Positions 25,401 through 40,400 of a DNA stretch of 64,000 nt are shown here, piece after piece. Location of the stretch: NCBI GenBank assembly GCA_022113835.1, contig JAILWY010000012.1:15748001-15812000 (forward strand), written 5' to 3'. Within the stretch, counting starts at the first letter, position 1; each line of letters begins with the position of its first letter. The notes under the pieces were generated by a model. The model worked only from the letters and a program-made list of their open reading frames with translations, ran no database searches and was not told where the DNA came from. The position numbers were made by a program, and so were the translations under genes. Source of the stretch: Atopsyche davidsoni. Its lineage: Eukaryota > Arthropoda > Insecta > Trichoptera > Hydrobiosidae.

Positions 25401-28400
25401 TTGGGGGATCCTGGCTGCAATAGAAAATACAACAGCGGTCAAACAAGGCAGGCAATAACTGAACATTACTTGAGTTTTTAAGCATTTGAAAAATTAGCAC
25501 CTCCCTACATATCTATAAGATAGCACAGACAATTCCATATGACTCACTAAGTCTTCAACAGGAATTCCCCAAAACGTGTATTGAATATTTGCATCAAAAA
25601 TCAAACGTTTTGGTTTTATGCTATAAAATCATATTTGACTATAAACTTCCACATGATGAATATAACATAACAGCTTTAGATATGAAAATCTTATAAAATA
25701 TAATATATAAGATAATTTTTTAAAAGTACTTTAAAGAAAAAATATGTTAAAACAATTGATATGGTAGTAAAGTCACTTCCCTTTCCTGAACGGATTTAAT
25801 AACATGAAAAGCAAAAAAGTATAATGCAGGTAAAGCCCTGCAAAGTAGTCAAAGCGACGTTTATTAAAAAAAAAAAAAAAAACATTAATTTTAAATGGAG
25901 TTGATTCTTAGTCACAAAGCCTATGAAAATTTAGAGTATTTTTGAAAATACCAGAAATAGATGTAACTCGTGTGCCCGCGGGCATATCCCCCGCAGGTTT
26001 CCGGATTAACACGTCCCTTTTGACCGCAAACTCATGAACTCAGGCAGTGTGCGTTTGCAAAATAAAGCTGAATTATTGAAACACGGCCGCGGAGGCTCCG
26101 AGCCCGAGACGTCGTGGGGCGGCAGTAAAGTAGCGAGACGGAGGTTCGCTTCAGTCCGACGGAAGCGGAGGAATCATCCCCGCCGCGGCGCGGAACATAA
26201 TTCCTTATTTACAAGTTTTTATTAAAAGCGAGACGGGAATATTGATATCGCTCGGAATAAATCAGGCCGGGCGCTGCGCGGCGGGCAACTTGTTTTCCGT
26301 ATTTCCTGCGGTGCTTTTTTGATATCCGGCCAGAGCTCCGCGGAATAAATGGAATGAAAAATAATGTAATACTCTCCGTACCTTCTATTTTAGTATGTAA
26401 TTTTTTCTATTTATATCGGATACTGCCATAAATCGTACAATAACGAATTTCTATTTTTTTTAAACTTATTTTTTTAAATTTATTTTTTGGATGTCCAAAT
26501 GTGAAACCCATCTGAAAATAAAAAACTTATATTTATTTACTTTTTGTAATAATAGTTGCATAATTCATAATTCCGTTTTTAATATTAAAAATTGTACAGC
26601 TGACTGTATAAAATAACGGTTATTTTCTTAATTGGTGATTTCCATGTAAATATATTTAAACTATAATAATAAAAAAAATAACAGAAATTCAGCCGCTCCA
26701 GGCGCAGTCTGATTAGCGAAGAGAGATTCCAGGGAAATGTAAGAAATTATGCAAGTCACCGGATGAAGGCGAGCACGGCGGGGCTGTTCTGCTCAATAAG
26801 CAGACAAGAACAAAAATAGACATGAAAATACAAACGCAAAGATATCCTTGATTGAGAAAAGCATGCAAATATAAGTCAACGGGCTGAGAGCATAGCAGCT
26901 GAGTCGCAGAGAGTGAGTAAAGAAAATCTGTTAAGGTGATTAATACAAAGTAACGGTAAAAAATACACGAAAGCTCTATTTTCTGATTGCAAATGTAATC
27001 ATCTTCTTAAACGAGTCTCATACCAGCTGGAGTGATTTAAATTTTCAGATATTTAAAACTACATAATACTTTAGACTCAGTACCTATGCGAGTTTGCTCC
27101 GCGACAAGTTCACATAATTACGTCATTTATTCTCCCGAGGAGCACAATCTCAAGCGAGAAGATCTAATTTACTCTAATTTCATTTGTGGGGCGGCTCTCG
27201 CTGCACCCCAACTTGCATCTGGAGTCGTCGCCGACGTATGAATCTCACCGGGGGTTTCCCGAAGCGCGAAAAGCGTGGCTCGTTTGAAAATGAAACGCCG
27301 GCAAGGCGGCGAGGCGGAATGGCCTCGGGAGGGGTGGGGGGGAGGGGAGGGGAGCAGGGGTGAGGGGTAGGGAGGGGGGGGGGGCGCAGGGGAGGGGGGG
27401 AGACTCATTAACGGGACAAGCGCCCCCCGGGAGGCCGTAACGTGGCCGCTATTGGAGAATGTTTTCCCTGAGAGCTTTTGTTGAGACGCTCGCGGATTCC
27501 TGCTGCCGAGGAGTTAATTTGGCGGAATGCGTCTTCTTCTTTAAATTCAGGAATATAATTTGTTTTCAGCAGGTTTTTTTTTTTCAATCGACCTGTTCTC
27601 TGTTTCTATTTATTTTCACATTTATTAACCCTTAATTTGTTTTTTTTTTATTTTTTTATTAAGGTTTCTGGGGAAAGTTTTGCAACGAGCAAACTGTATT
27701 CAATATTTCTTTCTCACGAGATTAAAATCACCCCTTTATCCACAAGCTCTTCTTATTAACCAAAATGGGTTGATAATTTCAAAACAAAGCTTCCCGATAT
27801 TTTCAGAAAAAAACAAAAGTTAGTTCTACGAAAACACATAAAAGTTTGCACGTGTCAAAATAAAAGCATTATTATTCACTATAAAATAAAATATAAAGAT
27901 CGATCTCGCTAGTGGATCATGATAACCAAATAAGGTAATATTTTCTCATATCTGCCGTAAGAATTGTTAGCCATTCAAAACTATATTTATATTAAGATTC
28001 CACACAGCTCTCCTTGAGTATAAATACATAATTCAACAGTACATTTGACATACACCTTACAACATGATTTATCAAAACTCAACCTTTACGAATAACGCAA
28101 AATAACTTCTACCAAATATTTCCGCGTACAATTTACATGTGGCGAATCCGTCATACGACAATAATAGTCGCAAAGTCGAGGTGAAGATTTAGGACAGAGT
28201 GTTTTTCCTATCCAGGGCGTCCAACCGGTTATGCAATTTATTATAACCGATGGCGGTCCAAGTAAGCTTAGGTTTGCTCCGCCGCGAAAGCTTTCATTTT
28301 GGTCCCCGCGGATTGGCGCATGAATGACGTCTCGGCATGCGATCGTATTATGTCATAAAGTCATAACGCCGGAGGTACCCGATATGTTTACAGGCCGTAT

Positions 28401-31400
28401 TCTCTAACCGAATTGCTGTCGTGTGCTACATTCACAATATATTGATTTGATCATAAACTTTAAGGCGTAACTACTTCAAAAACTTTACAAAATATATACC
28501 AATTTATCGCGTTGCTAAAAAAATATTTTTAAATATCATATATACACTAACCTTTTGTTAGAGTAATTAACGAGTTAATAACTTATTAAAAAATATAAAT
28601 ATATTAAATATATTTAACAAACATACAATTGCGAGAGTCTCGACGCTATCGCAGCATGAGAAGCGATAAAAAATAACCCTTTCGGTAGGGTCTCGAGCAG
28701 CCATTAACGTCGACACACTCGCTAATTACAAAAGTCCCCGCACGTACTCCATTGTCAGGTGTTCTGATGACGTCACCGGAAGTGGATGCTCAGGTAATGA
28801 ACTCACCCCGGGAAGGGCTCCTCCTAATTTATAGTCCGAGTTAAGTGTTTTGCTTTGCATTCAATTTGAGTTGGATTGGATACAGCGAGCCACCGCTAGA
28901 TATTTATGGACTCTGGGGTGGAATAAACATGCAGCCTCATTGAAAGGATGTTTAATTAAAAATAGAAGAATGTCTATTCAGTAAGAGTTGAAATTACTGG
29001 TAATTCAATTGTATTCAACACTTGCCCATACCTCGGTGTACTCTACTAACAAAATGTATATATTTATAAAAAAATTGAAATTTCCACATCTCAACTGTCA
29101 AAACTTTTTGAACATCGTTTACATAAAATAAATTATTACGTGCATGCGTGATTTTGAACGGGTAACATTTCATCAGCAACAGTGAGAGACTTACGGCTAA
29201 AAATCGAGGATAAGTTATTGAAAGAGTACTGTAAGAGTAAAAGACGTGCTATCTTGTAAACGAATGGTTGAAGGCTTCACCAAGAGAGAGAACGGATCGT
29301 TGCAGTCAATCTTCTAGCGCGCTGCAGCTGCATTTCAGCGGTGCCAATGGAAAACTAGAATTACTTTATTTAACACCCAAGACCAGTAGCATGGTTACTG
29401 AAGTTTTACACCGATACGTACATTTGAAATTGTTACCTTTAACTTACTTTATAGAATAAAGAATAAACACAAAGAAGAGTAAAAATAAAGTAAGCAGCAT
29501 TACAGTTAGCTAAACTCTATTCCACATTTATGACAAGTATAACATTTTATTGACTGATATTTTTGTGAAATTTAATTTAACAAAACCTTCAATATAATGA
29601 ATTTGTGTGTTTGCTACGCATAATGACACCCCACCGGCCGCTGCACAATAAAACAAAGCGCCGCGCCCTCGGGCAGCCGCTCCGCTAATCTGCCCACGTC
29701 TCCGAGCAAATTAGCCCACGCGTGACTGCCGCGCGGCTAATTTACTGACCGAGTTACAGCCCCACCGTGGGAAAACATTCACTCGAGCACCGCTCTGTGA
29801 GCCGAACACCTGAAACACCACAACAGTGTTGTCTAAGAACTCATTTTAGAATGCACTCGATAAGTTGTCGAAAATTTATCCGATGCCCATGAGGGTAGAC
29901 CGATTTTTTTTCTCATGATGTTGCCCCCTGGCTTTAACATCGCGCTTGCGGAAATAATTGTATAGCTCGACTGGTGATAATACTACAAAGTTAAATATTC
30001 CGTAAGACATGCATACATTCGACAGCTTGAACAATATATACTCATTTGGCAGATCATTAGCGAGTGATGCCGTCGTTAATGTTTATAAGTAGATCGCGTT
30101 ATTACAATCAAAAGTTGTTCATTGAATATTTAAAAATATTACAGACCTGATAAAATCAAGTTTTCTTCGCGTGGTCTCCGTATCGGGTATACTAACATCC
30201 TTTAAAACAAACGATGTTAATCTGTCACGGGTGATAAGGCGCTCTTCCGCTTAACGAATGGCCGAGCGCCTGCTTGGACGCGTGCCACGGAGTGTCACGC
30301 ACGGTTAATTGATCGGCGATCACAGACAAATAGCAGATGCTAATGAGGCGGGTAACAGCGTGGGCGGCGCCGGGCAAACAGCTGCCGGCAACAGCTCCAG
30401 CTCCGCCGTCAGAGCTGTGGACTTCTGCTGTCGAAAAAGTGCATTCGTGTTGCTCGAGTGCGGCGTGAAACATAAAAACGCGGATTTGAAACGGCTCACA
30501 ACACTTGATGTGAATAATAACTTGCAGATTACTAAATATTTTTACTAACCAACTGGTTTCTTAATAATATTTGTTGCTTTAGTGTTTTTTTTTTTTTTTT
30601 TAATATTACGTGACAAAAAAAGTTATGTTTGCGATGTTACATACTGTTGAATATCACGTTTTTTCTAAATAATAATTTAAAAAAGGGGGTACTTTTGCGG
30701 GTTCGCGTGATCGCTCACTTCTCTGTTAGTAGAGATAAGAGAGATCACGCGATCTCTACAGTGCAAAGTTTAGATGTATGCGTGGATAAGTATGCATTAA
30801 AAACGTCTAAACATGACAGGAGAGGCTTTTTTCAATTATTAACATACAAAAAATAATAAAGAAGTGATGGTTAACATTTTACAACCACAAATAAATTAGA
30901 ATGTTTTATTTCAACCCCTAGCATAGATTGTACTATATGGAGTATTCCGTTATACCTTCTACCGCCTCCTACTTGCTACAGAGGTACGCGCTACTCATAC
31001 AGTGACCGGCTTATCATCGAGAGATCATCCAATTTTTCTCTGCATTATTGAATTCTCAAAATGACTTCTTTAAATTTTATTTCCTTCCACACATGCGCTA
31101 GATATTTTCCGAAGAAACATCTAAAGTTTTTTTTCTACAAGTATGCATCTTCCCATCGTGTCGCTTAACTCTTCTGGCATGGGGTGGTGCTCAGACTCCG
31201 AACTCAAGATAAGAATGTCTCCCGTTTGTGTTTTTTATTATTAAAATTGACGTTGCTGATGAGGTTGTATACAAGTATACTGGGAGAGGTACTCACCGTT
31301 GGATATCGCACGCTGTGCGTGGCTGGATAGTTGCCGGTGGTGGCGGCGGCGGCGAACCAGGGGAAGGTGAGCGCGCCCACTCCCGAGTCGTCGAAGGCGG

Positions 31401-34400
31401 CGAAGAGCACGTGAGACCCGTCCGGAGAGCCCCACAGCGCCTCCGTCGAGTGCAGCACGTCTTCTGCAAACACCCGACCGAGACCAATGTCAGAAGCCAA
31501 ATCACACCAACGTCCACTAAATAAATAACTGGTATGATAGCCGGGGCAGGGTGGAGGGGGTGGCGTGCCTTGGTAGAGCCAGTCGGGCACGCCGTTGTAG
31601 AGCACGCCAGGACGGCCGGTGTCCGTGAGGCGCCACTCCAGGTCCACGTTGGGCGAGGGGCGCAGGTAGATGTCGTTGTCGGACACGAGCAGCAGCGCGC
31701 CCGCCGCGCCCAGCCACGCCGCGTGCTGCAGACGCGCCCGCTGCGTGCGCGCCGTGCCCTTCAGCCGCACCGGCGTGTGGTGGCTGCAACAAACCGCCGT
31801 ACATTCAAAACCAAGTAAGCTGCAGCCCTTCATTTTATTATCATTAAAATCACTCGTGCCCACTTTAGCACGTTAGCCTCATTTTTAAAACCAATTATTT
31901 TGTAGCCAGTGCTGTAATCGTGTGCCGGTGCGCCGTTTCGTTGAAAACGAGCACACGACAAACAAACAAACAATGTGCTTAATTTTATTAAGTATTTTTA
32001 CTATGGTTTTGCTTTATTCTACAATTTTACTAAAAAAAATTGACGGCTGAGTAGTAGGAGTCATTTATGATTTAAAATAACCTAAAGAAATACCACTCAA
32101 ATGGACACGAAGTAACGACCGTGACAGGTAAGTAAATTATTATCATCCAGAAACCCAATTCTTCAAATCGACAACATGAATTTTAAATATATATTGCGGA
32201 AATCTAAAAAAATTACCGATTGACAGAATCGATTAATTTGCGGACATTTAAAAATAGATTCGCTAGACCGGACACGATAAAATGCTGCTGATAAAATGGG
32301 TTCGCAAGCGCTGAAGGGGTGAACGGCTCGCCCATTACTGAAATTAATAATATTTTTTACTCAACTCTTATAAACTAAAAACTAAAAAATTAAAAGATTT
32401 CTTTATAATGTTTATTTTCAATAAAAAAAACCACTTTAACACCTTTTACCAAAACAATATAAATTCTTTATAACGAATGAAATTACAACAATACATTCAT
32501 TCACACGTATCACATCAATTTTAGAGCAAATATTATTTAATGTATTTTCAAATATAAATTAAAACAAACTGTATATAATTAATGTCGAATCTGAAATATA
32601 ATTGAGCTTACATGGCTCCTTCCGAGTAGAGATTTGTACAAAAATATTTGAAAAAATAAAATCATGAAAAGTGGCATTTAGAAATTGCAATCGAGTCAGC
32701 TTGGCTGGCAAGCCGACTTCCTGCGGCTGATTAAGTATCGATTTATGAAAAAACCATGCTCAACATGAGCCGTCTTACGCAGTAATTTGATAAAAAAAGG
32801 TCTTGAAAAAATATTTATTTTGATTTTATGATAGTATAGGTCATAAAACCATAAAATATGTAAACCATAAACTATACATATGACACGGCTACGGCACCAT
32901 TCGAACATACTGTATTTAGGACCGAAGCGAACTGGTCAGCATGAAGCGACCTAAGCTTAACTTGTTATGCAACAGCACTCAATGTGAAAAAAATCACAAA
33001 AAGGCATGCCATTTAAGCTATTAATAGTATTGTAATAATACCATTGAAAAAACGGCGCATAAATAGCTTTTCAGGACCATGTTAAAATTTTCCCTGCCCC
33101 GGTCAATTACAGCGCCAAAATAAATTTAGTCACACGTCAATATGGCCCTTATCGAATTGAAATGAAAATAATGCCTAAATAAGGCGGTATAACTCTGTCA
33201 CGGGGATAGCTATCGGGGGTGTCCCGCGAGGCCGCAGTCCGGCTCCTCCACCACTCCGCGCGGCGTCGGAGGCGACGCGACCTCTAATTAGAATTCCGAG
33301 CGGGACACGCGACAGCAGTAAAAGAAACTAATACAATGGGGATGCATAAATCAACCCTCCAGCGCAAGGATGGCGATGGTGTGTTGATTTCGAGTAACAA
33401 ATTACCTGGCCGGTGTAATCTGCGGGGTTGTACCGGTAAAAGGTAACCTTGCTCGTATGAATGTCTTTGGTGGTGTTATCATAATACTTGGTTCTATTTT
33501 AGTCAGTAAAAGTGCCTCTTATCTCTTTATAAATTTGTCTTTAAAAAAATATTTTATAATGCTATTTAAATATAAGCTCACTTCAGAGCAAATGTTCAAG
33601 TATTTTGCGGCAATTTTCAAGAACGTAACATTGAAAGGCAGGCGGTCGCGCTGACTTTCAAAGTAAACCTTTCACGAAGTTTCCTAACATATCAACAAAC
33701 ATCAATTTCCTTATATCGTACATCGGAATCGGCAATTTGGAGACCGTTCCAGAAATAGCCGCGCCACTGTGCGCCTATCTGCCGAGGACAATAAATCTGC
33801 GGACGCACCCGACCCACTGTGCGGCGCTCCGGAATGGCCGGGGAGTCCGCGGGGGCGACCAGCCGCGGCTCACGCACCTCATGCTTGACATCTTTGTTTG
33901 ACTGAAGAGAGATGCAGACCTACATTTTATAGAATTATTTCTTCTTCAATTAAAGCACTTCGTATAACCTTGAGCTACTCGTATTTATATTATATTTCTG
34001 ACCAAAGTCGTCCAACCCATAAAAAACTAGAGTTCTAGTTAGTCCCATGATGACACCACCACGACCAATCAGTGTAAATTATAATAAAAATAATTTTAGA
34101 ACTTTGGAGTTACATTAATTAATGTTTCCGGAGAAAAGTGGGAATTGCAAGCATTTTAGCGTAGTGTGAATGGAGAAGATAGTACAATAAAAAAAAAAAA
34201 ACTATGATACCTCATAAGTACAATAGATGTATTTACATAATAATTGGTATTTTATTGCTATTAACAACATTGGACAAAATTTAACTCCCAAAAAGATGAT
34301 CAATCATTTTGATTTGTAACATCGCAAAAAATATTCCCGTTTCATTATCAGTGGAAAATTTTTAATCTACATTCGATACTAAAACTAATCACACGTTCTA

Positions 34401-37400
34401 AAATATACTTTACATATTCTTACGCACGACCACTGTACCAAGGTTTAAGCAAATATGGACGTTTTTATATTAAAAAAAGTAGTGAAAAAAAAAAAAAAAA
34501 AAATCGAATGGTCACCTCGGGCACACGAGGCACAATGGCCACATCACATTTACAAATTATACATCGTTTATTCGCGTTGTGAGGTCTCCTTGGCCTTTGT
34601 CTCCGGGGCCGCCGCGCAGGTGCGCCGCTGCAGCACGCGGGGACGTGTGGCCCGACATTTGCCCATTGTGCGGAAGGGTCTCGGTTCAAGATGATTATAT
34701 TTTATGAGCACATGCCGGAGCGTGCTGATTGTTATTTTTAAGGTTATTTCAAATATCAGGCCCGTTAGCCTGATGTTGGAATTGTATAAATAAACAAGCG
34801 GGTCGCTTGCTCACCGCGCCCGCCCCTCAACCGTCAAAACTATACTATACCATTGTAGACCATTTAGAAAAAGCTTATATCGCTATCAAGAATTTGAGAT
34901 TTCCAAATGTTCTGCTATATATAAGTATACATTCGTTATAGCACGTAAGAAGTGAACAATCGATACAAGTTATACTAAAAAGTTGTAAACATCAATATGC
35001 TATATAAACGCTTAATATAACGAACGTACAATAAATCTGTATTTTTTGCTACAGCCTACAAAACAAACCTTGCAAAAAAAGTTTTTATACACAGTGAAGT
35101 GAGAATAGTACAAGCGAATTATATTAATGTGTTCATGATTCTTAGTAAGGTCTAGCAGGACGTTTCAAAAAAAATTCAGAACTCCTTTAACTATTTTATC
35201 AAAATGGTTTAAGACTTTTCTGGCATCTCACATACTACACGATAATTTGTCCGCTACCATAGAATATCGACACGAGGGTTGATTTCAGTCAGTCTTAATT
35301 TTTTTCTTTGGAGTTTTCTTTAAGCATTATAGCTTTTTTTATGTGTGAGATTTTAAGTAGATGTGTAAAAATAAGGATAAGAAACTGAAACGTATTAGAA
35401 ATATTGCTAACAAATAATTTTATTGGCTTCACTGCAAAGCCATAAAAAAACTTTGTCGTTTATATTATATTAATATCTGACTCAGTGAACGACAGCGTGG
35501 ACGGGTTTAGAAGATAAAAAGGATTTCTCGAGGTAATTTCAAAGGTTGCACTTGCGGTCTAATATCAGATCTGGTTACATAAAGCGTACGAGAGGGTGCG
35601 TGTCAAGCATTATAATTTTCTAATATAAACCTTTTAACACGTCCTGAAGATTGGCAGCTCTATACGCCCCATTTGTATGCATATGTAAGTCTTGATTTTC
35701 ATAAGAGACCTGACTTTAATAACACACCCAAGGCGGTTGAGTGTACAAGTCTCTATTCCAGCGCAAGTTGGATAATTTTAAATAAATATATTACATGATT
35801 TATGTGTCCGTAGGAAAAGAGACAAAAAGATTTATAAGTCACTTGTTTCATATCTTGGTTATCTAATTGATTTCACAAGTTCTGGTTTGTGTGCAAATTT
35901 TTTTATAGTCAGATTTTTCAGCCTCATCTATGATGAAATAGTATAAAGAGAACCATTGAACGTGTTTCTGAGAATAAATATGCAACCCGAGCCAAGTCTA
36001 CATTTTGCTAATAAATTATGCCCTGAAGTTATCAGAGAAAAGTTTACGGCAATAGATTGCACTGAGTTTGTATGTCATGGTTCCCAGAAAAAAAGTCGCA
36101 AGTGGTCAAAAATATTTTTTAAATAAGAATTATGATACTATGAGCATATTATGTTATTGATAGTTTTCAGAATTGAACTTATTCGCACACTATGCGTATA
36201 GTTTTTGAACTTTTAATATTACCGTTGATAAACTTAAACACTAAAAGGCTAGGCTGACCATCATCTTCGGCAAAAAATATATAAATTTCAAACTCAAAGC
36301 TTTAGATCAAGGTTTTCAAGATTTAATTAAGTTGAAATGATTGAGCAATTGAATATTGAAAAATTAAAGTAGACTTCTTATTTAACTACCTTTTTATTAA
36401 GGCGTTAGGCAATCGCAATACTTTATGGCAACATTCCCGGTGACTACAAGCGTGGATAGCCATAACCAGAGTAGACAGAAGACGGCTGGTGTATTTAATA
36501 GTTAAAATATTAGAAAACTCCATACAGAGATCGTCCATTTTTCTAGAAGTGGTTTCTGCGGCAGTACGAGTCGGTCGCTGGTTACATGCAAGTTTAATAT
36601 TCCTCGGCTGAAAGTTGCGCACCCCCATACGCCGAGCCGGAGAGCGAAGGGAGGCGAGTTTCCATTACTCCGGTCTTTGTTTATTTGTGTACACAATTTG
36701 CCTGATAGAATTTGAAGAATACACAAGAATTTATGGGCGACGAATCGTTCTTCTCATTTTGTTCTTTGTTCGGAACACAAAGGGGTCCCTGTCTGCAAAC
36801 ACGAGCCTTCAACTATTCATACATGCGGAATATTCCGGAGATTCATGTCAAATGTTTAATTTGCATTGTAATGCTCTTTAGTTGTTTAGTTAACTCCTCC
36901 TAGCATTCGTAGTGAAGAGATGGGCGTAACCGATTTACTTCGAATAAGTCATGAAAACAGCACTTAATACAATGATTTTTCACTTTTTTATACTGTTAAC
37001 AAAAAACAAAATTTCAACTATCGGTGATTGGCAAATTATTTATTCTTTTACTAAATTACTTGAAATTTACTCGATATACAAGAAATAAGTAGAATATTTT
37101 TTTAGTTTATTAAGAGCCTTAAAATGAACACAAATTTCTGACATCGGTAACGGGTGACTTGTTTTTGCCTTTGAAAACTTCCAAATTAAAAAATTAATTT
37201 GCCGAGGTCTTTGCGGCTTTAAATATTTGATATTTGATGTACTCTATAAAAAAATATTAGTCAAACTAATATTTTTTTATCCACTTGACTTCATCATTAA
37301 ATTTATTTATACATACACAAATGCTAGATATATTTATTGAAAATGAATAATAATTTATATCTATCATTCCGTTCATATCGTAATTCAATCATTCATTCGA

Positions 37401-40400
37401 ATTTATTTTATGCAATTAATCGACTGTTCGAGTATGCCCGTCATGAATACATATTTGGTCAACGTTTTTTTTTCAGCGTGTTATATTCGTTTGATTTAAT
37501 ATCAGACATGGCGACAATGGAGTTCAATGGAGTGCACTTGCTCGCCATTGGAGCAGCTGATCATTATCTCTGCAATAGTGGATTTAACAATCATTCAATG
37601 GAGTTACCGGATTATACTGACTTATTTTCAGCTGGTAAATTATGCATTGATTTTCCTATCTGTAGTAGTATGATTTTCCTATAATGTATTCACTTATCAG
37701 TATTTTATCTAATACTTCATGCATTCAAGTAATAAATAACTTTACCGTTTTTATCTGTCAAACCAAAACAAATTATTTAATTAAGAATAATCACGGAGAA
37801 ATTATACAGGCACGACTTAAAATTATGTTTTAGAGCCACCTTAAGGAGCTTTGGAGTGTAAATGAGATGTTAGATGTTGCAACGAATAACTGCCTTAAAT
37901 TGGGAAAAGTAAACTAGAAGAGCAGGAACCGCTGTGCATTTTCTTCGAGCTCAGTAATAAATAACTTTCAATTATAAATATTATGTACATAATGCATTAT
38001 TTTATCTGAAATTGGCCATCCAAAAGCTATTGTTTAATTCTCTGTTGTATACGTAATTAAAAAAATCTATTGTAGCATAGTAATTTAAATATGTAATGTG
38101 AAAACAGAGAGGCGTATTTTTTAGTATATAGTTTGTCATTAGTGGCAGATGTAATAATTAAAAGTGTGAACTTTTCAGAGCCGGTCTTTCAGGACCGGCA
38201 GCTCCCTCCCCTGCATCGTTATTTATGGCCCCCGGAGCGTTCAGGCGGTCGTGATGACGCAGCGATGGTTGTGCGCCCCACACCGAGGAAGCCCCGGCGA
38301 GCTATTTTTGTTTTGCGCATTCTCATCTGCGGGTATTAATAGAACGTCTCTCGAGACGCACTTGCGCTGATGACTGAGGCTTGATTGAAGTGACCGAGGG
38401 GAGGCTCTGTTGTTGGGGCTGTTGTGCTGACTTTATACGGCAGCGGAAGAGATTTTATAGCAAATATGTACTAGACAAAGTTTTGATTCAGTAGCCTCCT
38501 ACTTTTATTTTTTTTCATTTTATTATTTTAAGACAAATCTAACAGCTTGCAAGGGCGAGCGTCAATAATTGCGCTGAGCTGATTAAATAGACTGAGGTTA
38601 AATGGTTTTGTTACGATCTTATTTTAATCAAATACAATGGGATAAGAAACATGGATTTCAAATCGACTTGGTTGTAAACAACATTAAGCACTTCTATTTA
38701 GTTGGTATGTCTAAGAGATGTATAATTAATCGGTCATTGATGGCATATAACTGTAGCTGTTTCAATTAGTTTGAGATTTTAAAAAATAAATTTCAATTAC
38801 AAGACAATTATCATTCTAATGTAATAAGCCAACAATCAGTAAGTTTACAAAATATAAAAAAAAGCACCCGAGAAATTCAGTAATTATTAAATTCACAAAA
38901 AAAAAGGTTATCTACATTTAATACACTCCGCGTTATGTACATAATAATACTTTTTCTTTTTTAATAATACATGACCTTTTCGGGAGTGAAATTTAAACGA
39001 AAATATATTATGAAGTAACGATAAACCGGCGGCTAATCTTTTCCTCCATACAAGAGAAGAAGGATGAAAAGAAAATTTATGGACGTTAAAAAACCTCATA
39101 CTTCGCAACGGCCAATATCATCATAATTTCATATAGCACCCGCCAGCACTAGCGGCGCGGAGTGACGAATCGCCCAACAAAATGACCCATCACGGCCGCG
39201 TATTATCGCCCGACAGGCGCAAAGTAAAAATACACAGCCTTCAGGAGTGCCGCGGGAGGCTCGGCCGCTTCGGGAATTCGGCTTACAAAAGACGAAGGCT
39301 TACAGCATTTACGTACGTCATTATTTTTAATCAAACCTTCTTATTCGTTCATTCATAATATACAGTTCGAATGCGAAGCGATGTTGCAAGAATAATAAAA
39401 CGTGTTGTATAGTTATGAATGAAATATTTTATATTGTGGAAAATAAAGTGATGTCTAAGCCGCGTTACTTTATAATGCTCTAAAATTGCTGAAAATTTGT
39501 AAATAATCGTAGACTTACTTAGAAAAAAAAAGGTAGACGTATCGATGTTTCATCTCCGTTAATGTATCTCATTTGTATTATTCAAATTTATTTTTAATCG
39601 TTGAATTATAGTACCTAAATATAATGTAAAATAAATAAAAAATATTTTACTCACTCGTTAACAACATCATAAACTGTGTAGTGGGCTGTGAATGTTCTCC
39701 GGAATACCTGAAACAATAAAAGCACATTTCATATTAATAAAAACATACCCGATCTAACAACACCGCCAGCCAAGACTATGGTCTGTCCTGAAGTTCAAGT
39801 TTTAATTAAGATTTTTGTCTGATAAACACCAAAATCCTAGTGCAAGAAAACTAATTAAATTTCCTAAGCAGCATTCGCACTGTAAGGATCCGGACAGCAG
39901 ATTACTGGCAACCCTCTGGGGCGCAGAGAAGAAATGATTGTGTGACCTGAACGGGAACGTGGTAGCAAACAACAAAACCCAGCACGTCGTTTTCGGGTGG
40001 CATCAGAACTTACTACCTCACCAAAATATATACCTCAAAATTCACGCTACAACATAGTTTTATTTTAATTTGAACCAATGGTATTCGACAGTTCAACATG
40101 TTGATTTTCCACTAAATTCAATCGTGTTGGGTTTGTGGGTTCGACCGAGTAATTATTTATTTGGTGAAATTTATTAACCCAACACACCTAACAAAGCATA
40201 CAAATTAACCGTTCATAACTTACAGAGTTAATCAATAATAATTATGTAAGTATTTTAAGCCCCTACTCACAAAAATCTAACTAGATAATTTGTAACACAA
40301 TTGTAAATTTGACTGTCAAAGATTCTTAGATAAAATGGTTTTTAAGGACAGGTTTTGTAGTTTTTGATAAATGGTTGGATGTTTCATTTGATGGAGGTAA

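Noticed and set aside
25311..25414. Apparent frameshift in DPP10 exon 8 at the C homopolymer
   Set aside because: Recounting the six-base run gives an open frame that joins exon 9 in phase, so the exon is intact.
31534..31818. Antisense open frame over DPP10 exon 6
   Set aside because: A shadow of the GC-rich exon; the DPP10 reading carries the homology. The same applies to frames opposite exons 3, 11, 12 and 1.
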